The notes beneath the pieces were generated by a model. It was given only the letters and a program-made list of their open reading frames with translations. It ran no database searches and was not told where the DNA came from. Source: Pirellulales bacterium (lineage in GTDB: Bacteria > Planctomycetota > Planctomycetia > Pirellulales > Thermoguttaceae). Taken from it: a stretch of DNA of 10,202 nucleotides. Below, piece after piece: positions 1 through 5,663 of the stretch. Position numbers and translations under genes: made by a program. Where the stretch lies: the NCBI GenBank assembly GCA_030605745.1, contig JAUWHT010000139.1:1-10202 (forward strand), given 5' to 3'. Each line of letters opens with the position of its first letter. The first letter of the stretch is position 1.

Positions 1-27
1 GTGTGGTGAACAAGTACTGTACAAGAT

Positions 28-42
28 GCGCGCACGGCGCGC
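28..42. repeat. Short GC-rich inverted repeat
   Basis: Two GCGCGC arms flank a 3-base centre (ACG), so the sequence could form a small hairpin. No T-run follows on either strand, so it is not a convincing terminator. The rest of 1-154 shows no gene: it is AT-richer than the surrounding coding DNA and holds only this repeat and the weak hairpin at 112-128. Function unknown. Confidence 0.3.
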
Positions 43-111
43 AGAAGTTACAACGATAGACTCTAACCCAATCAAACAACTACTCTACTTAGCCGTTACA
101 CCAACCTGCGG

Positions 112-128
112 AAAATCGGGCAAGCCCG
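112..128 (-). terminator. Possible weak intrinsic terminator of the methyltransferase-like gene
   Basis: Reading the minus strand, 27 bases after the stop codon of the leftmost gene, a CGGG-CTTG-CCCG stem-loop is followed directly by ATTTT. The stem is only 4-5 bp and the T-run only four bases, so this would be a weak terminator at best. The position and orientation are right for ending the transcript of the 155-709 gene. Confidence 0.3.
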
Positions 129-154
129 GCGGCTAAACGGCGATGGAAGCCCGC

Positions 155-709
155 CTACGCGGCTCGCCTGGGTGCGGCTTCGGCCGCCAGCCGGCGGATC
201 TCGTCGCCTGGGACCAGTCGCAGCGAGGTTCGCCCGCCGGGCAGAAGTGTCTCCTGGAAGACCAACGACCGCTGGTGCAACAGCCGTGGCAGGTAGAACC
301 AGGCCTTGGCGAGGCTCCGCGGGTCCAAGCGGGGGGAGATCACTACCAGATCGACCTGTCCCAGGATGTTAGCACTCTGGGCAAGCCCCGAAAAGGGGTC
401 GCCGGGGACCAGTTGTATCCGCGCGCCGGTGCCGCTGAGCAGGCGATGGGCCATTTTCAACGTCACGCCGGGGCCATCGACAGATAATCGGGACTCGAAC
501 AGATCCAGCCCGCTGAAATGGATCTGCTCGATCGGGCTGAGGGCGGCGGCGACTTCGATCATCCGCACGGCCCGTTGTCCGATTCCGATGCCCAACTCGA
601 GGAACTTTCGTGCCCTCTGGCGGCGGATCGCCCGATAAATTGGGCGATCGCTGGCCGGTGTGGACAAACAGGAAAGATAGAGAACCCGAAAGCGGCTTGT
701 ACTTGGCAA
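155..709 (-). CDS. SAM-dependent methyltransferase-like protein (planctomycete-type family)
   Basis: A predicted 184-residue protein. Residues 38-44 read ELGIGIG, like motif I (the glycine-rich SAM loop) of class I methyltransferases. Residues 67-72 (GLDLFE) resemble the acidic motif II, and QVDLVVIS near 118-125 resembles the strand of motif IV. The frame stays open to 823, but I chose the TTG at 709: a GGAGG sits at 716-720, six bases upstream, and conserved-looking sequence begins just after it (FRVLYLSCLSTPASDRPIYR). The extra N-terminus from 823 looks non-conserved. At 184 residues the protein is short for a complete methyltransferase, and I see no clear substrate-binding or catalytic motif, so the activity and target are unknown. 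I recall similar proteins in Pirellula-like planctomycetes. It is transcribed away from the acyl-chain genes and may not belong to the polysaccharide pathway. Confidence 0.75.
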   Translation of the reverse strand: MPSTSRFRVLYLSCLSTPASDRPIYRAIRRQRARKFLELGIGIGQRAVRMIEVAAALSPIEQIHFSGLDLFESRLSVDGPGVTLKMAHRLLSGTGARIQLVPGDPFSGLAQSANILGQVDLVVISPRLDPRSLAKAWFYLPRLLHQRSLVFQETLLPGGRTSLRLVPGDEIRRLAAEAAPRRAA

Positions 710-983
710 CCTCGCCCTCCATGGCGGATGCGGTAATCGAGTTGGAACCTGACGCTCCAGATATGATCTCGGCCGAAAAGCGTGGAGAAATCCAGGCCAA
801 GTATCACCAACACCACCCGACAAGCATCTGCATCGCCAGCGCCAGCGGATGAGGAAATCTTGGGGTTGTTCAAGTGCCCTGAAGTTGCTAGAGTCCCGCC
901 CCTGTTATTTCGACTGGATCATGTCTGTGTCAAGAACACCGATTGCCACGAACGGCCAAGTTACGACAAGTAGGAGAATCAAT
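710..983. other. Divergent intergenic region, probable promoter region for both flanks
   Basis: This 274-base stretch separates two genes that diverge from it, so promoters for both probably lie here. A loose sigma-70-like match on the plus strand is TTGTTC followed 17 bases later by TAGAGT (about 868-896), but it is too weak to call. The ribosome binding site AGGAGA at 972-977 belongs to the acyl carrier protein gene. Open frames crossing the region show no recognisable protein. Confidence 0.4.
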
Positions 984-1232
984 ATGACGCGGAACGATGC
1001 CTTGGGGCTCCTCGAGTCAGCGCTGGACGAGACGACAGGAACCATCGCGGAAACTACCGAACTGGAGTCACTCCGGGGGTGGGATTCCGTAGGGATGCTC
1101 TCGGTGATGGCTCTTGTCGATTCCAACGTCGGCGTGGTATTGCATCCGGAGAAAATTGCCGGGAGTGTCACCGCGGGAGACTTGCTCGATCTTGTCTCAG
1201 AGACAAGCTGGAATAGACGGGACACGGAGTGA
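984..1232 (+). CDS. Acyl carrier protein
   Basis: An 82-residue acidic protein of the usual acyl carrier protein size. The sequence GWDSVGML at residues 32-39 is the phosphopantetheine attachment motif, with Ser35 as the predicted site. The tryptophan two residues before the serine is typical of ACPs found in surface-glycan clusters, whereas housekeeping AcpP has LGADSLD. The start at 984 is preceded by AGGAGA at 972-977, and longer in-frame starts from 849 add sequence unlike any ACP. Its stop overlaps the start of the next gene (TGATG), so translation is probably coupled. It should carry malonyl or beta-ketoacyl intermediates for the following synthase and reductase in the cytoplasm. A phosphopantetheinyl transferase is not encoded here and would have to act in trans. 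It is more likely a specialised ACP than the fatty-acid-synthesis one, because acpP usually sits beside fabF/fabG. Confidence 0.9.
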   Translation: MTRNDALGLLESALDETTGTIAETTELESLRGWDSVGMLSVMALVDSNVGVVLHPEKIAGSVTAGDLLDLVSETSWNRRDTE

Positions 1233-2275
1233 TGGGCGCCACCATCCGCGGTATTCTCAGCGTAGTACCGTCCAATACGCGCAGCATCGAGGACCTGGCC
1301 TCCCGATTCGGCCGTGCCGATGCTCAGCGCCTTACCCAAATGACAGGCATTGAGCAGATGCGTGTCGTTCCTGAGGGGCAGACATGCGGAGACTTGGCGG
1401 AACAGGCGGCAGCAAGCCTTCTGACGAAGCTTGGCATCGCACCTCGGGATGTGGATGGGCTTGTCTTCGTCACCCAGACGCCGGACTACATCATGCCTGC
1501 GACGGCCTGCATATTGCAGGATCGCCTGGGGTTGCCCAAGCAGTCCTTGGCCTTTGACGTCAACCTTGGCTGTTCATCCTACCCCTATGGATTAGCGATC
1601 GCTTACGGGCTGATTTCCGCAGGCCTGGCCCGGCGAATCATGCTGCTAACTGGAGACACGCTGTCGGTATGGGTGAAGCCCGAGGATAAGGCAACCTTCC
1701 CGTTGTTTGGCGATGGTGTGGCTGCAACAGTCCTGGAATCGAATCCCGACGGCGACGATCTCCTGGGGACCGACTTGGGAACCGACGGCAACGGCTGGGC
1801 GAACCTGCTTGTGGCGGTCGGTCAGTGCCGCTATCGTTCTGTCGATGAATTCAGCGTGGCGGCCCCGGAGTGCCTCCGGGCAGTCCGGCATCCTTCCCAT
1901 ATTTCCATGGACGGCAACATGATCTTCGCGTTTACGCTCCGGGAGGTCCCCGGCATAGTTGCGCGTACGCTCAACAGCGCAGGCAAAGACATGGAAGCCG
2001 TCGACTATTTCTTCTTCCACCAGGCCAACAAGTTCATCCTGGATCACCTTGTCCGAAAGATCGATTTGCCGCCGGAAAAGTGCCCCTTGTCCATTGCACG
2101 CTACGGTAACACCAGCGGTGCCTCCCCAGCAATTACCGCTTGCCACAGCGTGCCCAATGTAAATCGGGACCGGGAACTGACAGCCATGTTTGTTGGTTTT
2201 GGAATCGGCTATTCCTGGGGTGGCGTGCTGGCGCGCTTACGGCCTGGAACCGTGTTTCCTGTTGAAGAACTCTAG
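1232..2275 (+). CDS. 3-oxoacyl-ACP synthase III (KASIII/FabH-like)
   Basis: A 347-residue protein of the thiolase fold, slightly longer than typical FabH (about 320). The Cys-His-Asn triad is visible: Cys114 in NLGCSSYPYG, His263 in FFFHQANK and Asn293 in RYGNTSGAS. MTGIEQMRV near residues 37-45 corresponds to the RTGI region of FabH, and the C-terminus carries GFGIGYSWGG, like the family's final GGG(L/F)xW region. The family condenses an acyl-CoA with malonyl-ACP by decarboxylative Claisen condensation to give a beta-ketoacyl-ACP. I chose ATG 1232, which overlaps the ACP stop; a GTG at 1229 would add one residue. The residues around the cysteine differ from canonical FabH (AACAGF), as in KASIII paralogues of glycan clusters, so primer specificity cannot be predicted. 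Position between an ACP and a FabG-like reductase suggests a dedicated short acyl-chain pathway. Confidence 0.92.
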   Translation: MGATIRGILSVVPSNTRSIEDLASRFGRADAQRLTQMTGIEQMRVVPEGQTCGDLAEQAAASLLTKLGIAPRDVDGLVFVTQTPDYIMPATACILQDRLGLPKQSLAFDVNLGCSSYPYGLAIAYGLISAGLARRIMLLTGDTLSVWVKPEDKATFPLFGDGVAATVLESNPDGDDLLGTDLGTDGNGWANLLVAVGQCRYRSVDEFSVAAPECLRAVRHPSHISMDGNMIFAFTLREVPGIVARTLNSAGKDMEAVDYFFFHQANKFILDHLVRKIDLPPEKCPLSIARYGNTSGASPAITACHSVPNVNRDRELTAMFVGFGIGYSWGGVLARLRPGTVFPVEEL

Positions 2276-2290
2276 GATGAAAGGTCTCAG

Positions 2291-3052
2291 ATGAGTCTGG
2301 AAGCCTTCTCTCTTGATGGGAAGCACGTTGTCGTTGTGGGAGCCTCTTCCGGGATCGGGAGGGCTACCGCCGTTCGATGTGCCGGCGCCGGAGCCCGGGT
2401 ATCAGTTTGCGCCAGGCGAGAGGACCGTCTGCAAGAATTGGTGCATGAATTGCCCGGAACTGACCACGGATATTGCTGTCTGGACGTGAGGGAGTTGGAC
2501 GATATTGAAAGCGTATTCGATACTTTCATGCGGGAAAGAGGTCCGATTGGCGGCCTGGTCTATGCTGCCGGGATAGAAATCCTTCGGCCGCTCAATGTGA
2601 TCGATCCGGCGCAATGGAATGAAACGATGGATGTGAATCTCCGTGGCGCTGTTTTCTGTTGCAAGGCGGCACAGAGGAATCCTAGAGTTCCGCCAGACGG
2701 AATGTCCATCGTGTTGATATCTTCCATTGCAGCCTGGCACCCAATGGGTTCTGCCAAGATCGCCTATTCCGCAGCAAAGGCTGCGCTCAATGGCGCCATG
2801 CGCGCCGCAGCCGTGGAAGGTGCTCGCCGAAAGATACGCGTGAATTCAATCATGCCGGCAGTCGTGCGCACCGAAATGTGGGAAAGTCTCCGCATGACGG
2901 AGGAACAGAAACAGGCCGTTTATCAACAACACCTCCTCGGCGTAGGAGATGTGGACGACGTCGCCTACGCTTGCATCTACCTGATCTCACCAGCGGCAAA
3001 ATGGGTGACGGGTACGGTCTTGGTCCTGGACGGTGGTTGTTCCCTCTCTTGA
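2291..3052 (+). CDS. Short-chain dehydrogenase/reductase, FabG-like 3-oxoacyl-ACP reductase
   Basis: A classical SDR of 253 residues. The N-terminal cofactor loop GASSGIG is at residues 17-23, YAAG at 91-94 stands for the NNAG motif, and the structural Asn is Asn116 (DVNLRG). The active site is Ser145, Tyr159 and Lys163 (YSAAK). The C-terminus ends with GTVLVLDGG, as in FabG. The arginines after the second beta strand (residues 42-43, ARRED) suggest NADPH preference. The family member expected here reduces the beta-ketoacyl-ACP made by the preceding synthase to (R)-3-hydroxyacyl-ACP. The usual PG after the active site (NSIxPG) is PA here (residues 189-190), a small deviation. The start is preceded by AAAGG at 2280-2284, and the gap to the upstream gene is 15 bases. 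It could instead reduce a nucleotide sugar, but the ACP/KASIII neighbours favour an acyl-ACP substrate. Confidence 0.88.
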   Translation: MSLEAFSLDGKHVVVVGASSGIGRATAVRCAGAGARVSVCARREDRLQELVHELPGTDHGYCCLDVRELDDIESVFDTFMRERGPIGGLVYAAGIEILRPLNVIDPAQWNETMDVNLRGAVFCCKAAQRNPRVPPDGMSIVLISSIAAWHPMGSAKIAYSAAKAALNGAMRAAAVEGARRKIRVNSIMPAVVRTEMWESLRMTEEQKQAVYQQHLLGVGDVDDVAYACIYLISPAAKWVTGTVLVLDGGCSLS

Positions 3053-3064
3053 GAAGAACGTCAC

Positions 3065-3700
3065 ATGGTACCTCTGGTCATTATCGGAGCCGGCGGCTTC
3101 GGCCGCGAGGTGTCCTGGTTGGTCGAGGAAATCAACAAGAACACGACGAAACCGAAATGGCATCTATTGGGTTTCCTGGATGACGACGTCCACGCACTGG
3201 ATCGCTTTACCCAGTACGGCGCCATACTGGGCCCAGTCGACAGCTATCGAGACCTGCAAGACCCTTTTGCCGTATGTGCCGTCGGCGATCCCCGGAGCCG
3301 CAAGGCGATCGTTGAACGTCTGGAAACACTGGGTGCCCGGTGGGCAACCCTAATACACCCGACGGCGTCCATCGGTACGGCGTCGAACGTCGGGGAAGGT
3401 TGCATCCTCTGTAAATCGGCGGTCGTCACCGTCGATGCCAAGATCGGCAACCACGTCCAGTTCAACGTTCATGCCAGCGCGGGACACGACGCGGAGATCG
3501 GCGATTTGTGCACGTTATCGGCTTTCGTCGACGTATGCGGAGGCGCTTTGCTGGAGGAGGGAACATTTCTCGGTTCTCATGCGTCGGTGCTGCCGAAGGC
3601 ATCTGTCGGAGCCTGGGCTCGCGTGGGAGCAGGGAGTGTTGTCCTGCGACACGTCCGCTCCGGAAAAACCGTGCTAGGAGTGCCAGGAAAAGAGATTTGA
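3065..3700 (+). CDS. PglD/NeuD-family sugar O/N-acyltransferase
   Basis: A 211-residue protein. The N-terminal Rossmann-like nucleotide-sugar-binding part contains GAGGFGREV (residues 8-16), GFLDDD (36-41) and AVGDPRSRK (72-80). From about residue 97 (IHPTASIG) the sequence becomes hexapeptide repeats of a left-handed beta-helix, ending with VLGVPGKEI. His141 in AGHDAEIGD is the expected general base, matching the catalytic His of PglD. Known members transfer acetyl from acetyl-CoA to the 4-amino group of UDP-sugars (PglD) or to sialic acid-type sugars (NeuD). The gene lies 12 bases after the reductase, in the same short operon, so its donor may be the 3-hydroxyacyl-ACP made there rather than acetyl-CoA; this is inference. 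Its last 27 bases overlap the 3' end of the convergent sugar-phosphate transferase gene. Confidence 0.9.
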   Translation: MVPLVIIGAGGFGREVSWLVEEINKNTTKPKWHLLGFLDDDVHALDRFTQYGAILGPVDSYRDLQDPFAVCAVGDPRSRKAIVERLETLGARWATLIHPTASIGTASNVGEGCILCKSAVVTVDAKIGNHVQFNVHASAGHDAEIGDLCTLSAFVDVCGGALLEEGTFLGSHASVLPKASVGAWARVGAGSVVLRHVRSGKTVLGVPGKEI

Positions 3701-4354
3701 CAATCGGGGGGTCGGTGATCTGCACGGCGCCGCGCCGGTATCCGTGTGAGGTCCCAAGAACTCGGGCATGGTAACATCGCCCGCGTGGCTGATCCCGTCC
3801 CGGCGAACCACCTTCCACACCGTGCGCAACAGGATCTGCGCGTCGAGCCGGAGACTATAGTGGTCCACGTACCAGATGTCCAACTCGAACTTATCTTCCC
3901 ACGAGAGGGCATTCCGTCCGTTCACCTGTGCCCAGCCGGTGAGCCCTGGTTTGACGTCATGCCGCCGAGCCTGCTCGGGTGTGTAGCGGTCGAGGTATCG
4001 CACCGGCAGCGGGCGCGGCCCGATCAGGCTCATCTCGCCTCTGATCACGTTGAACAATTGCGGTAGTTCGTCGAGGCTCATCCGGCGGACCAGCCGGCCA
4101 AGCCGCGTCAGACGTTCCGCGTCGCGCAGCGGCTTGCCGTCAGGACCACACGCCTCGCGCATGGTGCGGAACTTCAGCAGCGTAAACGGTTTGCCCCGGT
4201 ACCCGGCGCGGACCTGCCGAAACAGCACCGGCCAGCCCAGCCGGAGACGTACCAGCGCGGCCACCGCCGCCATGACCGGCCAAAGCACGACCAGTCCCAC
4301 GGCCGCGCCGGAGATGTCGATCAACCGTTTCACAGTCTTCTGCCAGTCTTTCAT
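3674..4354 (-). CDS. PglC-type undecaprenyl-phosphate sugar-phosphate transferase
   Basis: A 226-residue monotopic phosphoglycosyltransferase (Bac_transf family). A single hydrophobic segment lies near residues 11-36 with the helix-breaking Pro26, followed by KFRTM (61-65), the catalytic Asp95-Glu96 dyad in MSLDELPQL, MSLIGPRPL (108-116) and GLTGWAQVNGRN (137-148). The length and the final HAGDVTMPEFLG closely match Campylobacter PglC and lack the extra N-terminal helices of WbaP/WcaJ. The enzyme should transfer a sugar-1-phosphate from a UDP-sugar to undecaprenyl phosphate, the first membrane step of glycan assembly. About 25 residues after Gly201 extend beyond the PglC fold, and the last eight are encoded in the 27-base overlap with the convergent acyltransferase gene. 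The start ATG lies in the arm of an inverted repeat, and no strong Shine-Dalgarno stands at normal distance. It is the last gene of the minus-strand run. Confidence 0.93.
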   Translation of the reverse strand: MKDWQKTVKRLIDISGAAVGLVVLWPVMAAVAALVRLRLGWPVLFRQVRAGYRGKPFTLLKFRTMREACGPDGKPLRDAERLTRLGRLVRRMSLDELPQLFNVIRGEMSLIGPRPLPVRYLDRYTPEQARRHDVKPGLTGWAQVNGRNALSWEDKFELDIWYVDHYSLRLDAQILLRTVWKVVRRDGISHAGDVTMPEFLGPHTDTGAAPCRSPTPRLSNLFSWHS

Positions 4355-4372
4355 AATAGGCTCGCCTATTAT
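4353..4372 (-). promoter_or_regulatory. 9+9 bp inverted repeat overlapping the start codon of the PglC-like gene
   Basis: The arms ATAATAGGC and GCCTATTAT are perfectly complementary around a 2-base centre. On the minus strand the second arm runs into the ATG, sharing its first two bases. In mRNA this could fold into a hairpin that hides the start codon and the AGG that is the only nearby Shine-Dalgarno-like sequence; another, GGAGA, lies about 19 bases upstream (4374-4378). As DNA it could be an operator for a dimeric regulator. It sits in a 70-base gap, the only sizeable gap in the otherwise overlapping minus-strand run. There is no T-run, so a terminator is unlikely. Confidence 0.5.
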
Positions 4373-4424
4373 TTCTCCGAAATCTGTTTACGGTTTGAGT
4401 ATTCACAACTCACCGGCACGCCGC

Positions 4425-5663
4425 TCACGCCGCCCGAGATTCGACATCGGTTGCCTCGTGTACGGGCCTGCGCTGGGGCAACGGCAACCCTTTTTCACGC
4501 AACAGCCTGACGTACTCTTGATATAGTTCTTCCCAAATGCGCTCTGGACGGAAATCTTGCAAGACGCGTGTGCGTGCCGCCTGGCCGTGCTTCCACCTTC
4601 GACCGGGTTCTTGGAGGTAGCTTCGAATTGCGCCACTGAGCGAATGTGCATCCCGCACCGGCACCAGCGTACCAGTTATCTCGTCACACACTGCATCGAC
4701 GCAGCCTGGGATCCGCGTGGCCACGGCCGGTATCGTCATGGCCGCGCATTCGAGAAGAACAGTTCCAAAACCTTCTCTGTAGGTTGGAAGAGCCAGCACA
4801 TCCATTGCCGCATAGAACGGTGGTGTGTCAGTTACGAACCCGACCAGGTGGATACGCGGATCATCGCGGAAGAGACATTCCACGTCGGGTTGCGGTGGAT
4901 CGTGAGATTCGACTTGGCCGACGATCAACAGGTGGAGTGATGGGAATTCCCCTCGCAACAGCTTCCAGGCTTCGGCCAATTCCAAGACACCTTTTTCCCG
5001 CGCGATGCGTCCGACGAATCCCACGACCTGCGCCTCGCAAGGTATTCCGCAGGTTCTCCGCACCTGCTCTCGGTCTTTTTTCCCTACCTTCTTGGGGTTA
5101 AACCGTTCAGTTGCGTCTGTGCCATTTGCGCTCCCCGATGCGAGCACTTTGATCTTCCCCCGAGCACAGAGTTGTTCCGCCACAATGACATCGCGTACGG
5201 AACGACTAACGCAAAGTACCCGGTGACTAAGCCGGCAGGAGATAGTTTCGGTCCAGCGCAATATCGTGCGTTTCAATCCACTGACGGTTATCAGCGGCAA
5301 GCCGTGTACGTGGTAGACACGCACGTCCACTCGCACCAGCCACGCTGCGATCATAGTCAAGAGCCCGGCCTTGGGGGTGTGCGCGTGGACGATGTGCGGG
5401 CGAATCCGGCGCAGATGCTGCCAGAGGCGGAGAAGAGCCAGCAAATCACGCAGCGGCGTGATCCTTCGCGTCATTCCGACAGAGTACACAGGAACGTTCT
5501 CCGATGCAGCGAACCTCTTCAGCGAGTCTCCCTCCGACGAGAGAGCACTTATTGCAAAGCCCCGCGACTTCATGTAGCCTGCCTGTCCGACCAGGACCCC
5601 GAGCGTTTCGGGAACGGTCGTCACGTGCAGTACTTTCACCGGTTTCCGTTTGTCGTCAGCCAT
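4425..5663 (-). CDS. GT4-family glycosyltransferase (CapM/PglA-like)
   Basis: A 412-residue GT-B fold retaining glycosyltransferase. The N-terminal domain begins KVLHVTTVPETL and has IVHAHTPKAG (91-100). The C-terminal nucleotide-sugar domain has VGFVGRIAREKG (214-225) and the E-x7-E motif with Glu297 and Glu305 in REGFGTVLLE. It likely adds a sugar from a nucleotide-sugar donor to the lipid-linked intermediate at the cytoplasmic face of the inner membrane; donor and acceptor cannot be read from sequence. The resemblance to CapM/PglA-like enzymes and the position just before the PglC-like gene suggest it adds the second sugar. The frame is open to 5894, but I chose ATG 5663 (MADDKRK), where similarity to GT4 proteins begins. 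This makes a 28-base overlap with the upstream gene and implies coupled translation. Confidence 0.9.
   Translation of the reverse strand: MADDKRKPVKVLHVTTVPETLGVLVGQAGYMKSRGFAISALSSEGDSLKRFAASENVPVYSVGMTRRITPLRDLLALLRLWQHLRRIRPHIVHAHTPKAGLLTMIAAWLVRVDVRVYHVHGLPLITVSGLKRTILRWTETISCRLSHRVLCVSRSVRDVIVAEQLCARGKIKVLASGSANGTDATERFNPKKVGKKDREQVRRTCGIPCEAQVVGFVGRIAREKGVLELAEAWKLLRGEFPSLHLLIVGQVESHDPPQPDVECLFRDDPRIHLVGFVTDTPPFYAAMDVLALPTYREGFGTVLLECAAMTIPAVATRIPGCVDAVCDEITGTLVPVRDAHSLSGAIRSYLQEPGRRWKHGQAARTRVLQDFRPERIWEELYQEYVRLLREKGLPLPQRRPVHEATDVESRAA

Noticed and set aside
865..900. Sigma-70-like promoter TTGTTC-17-TAGAGT
   Set aside because: The match to both hexamers is weak (3/6 and 4/6) and similar matches are common by chance, so it is mentioned only within the intergenic entry.
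849..983. N-terminal extension of the acyl carrier protein
   Set aside because: ACPs are about 80 residues, and the internal ATG at 984 has a good ribosome binding site. The extra 45 residues resemble translated intergenic DNA.
644..1602. Two GCGATCGC octamers (644-651 and 1595-1602), like the cyanobacterial HIP1 repeat
   Set aside because: Only two copies in 10 kb, both inside coding regions, which is far below the density seen in HIP1-rich cyanobacteria.
984..3700. Idea that the ACP/KASIII/SDR genes are the housekeeping fatty-acid synthesis operon
   Set aside because: No plsX, fabD, fabF or rpmF is adjacent. The ACP motif is the GWDS type and the last gene is a sugar acyltransferase, so a specialised role fits better.
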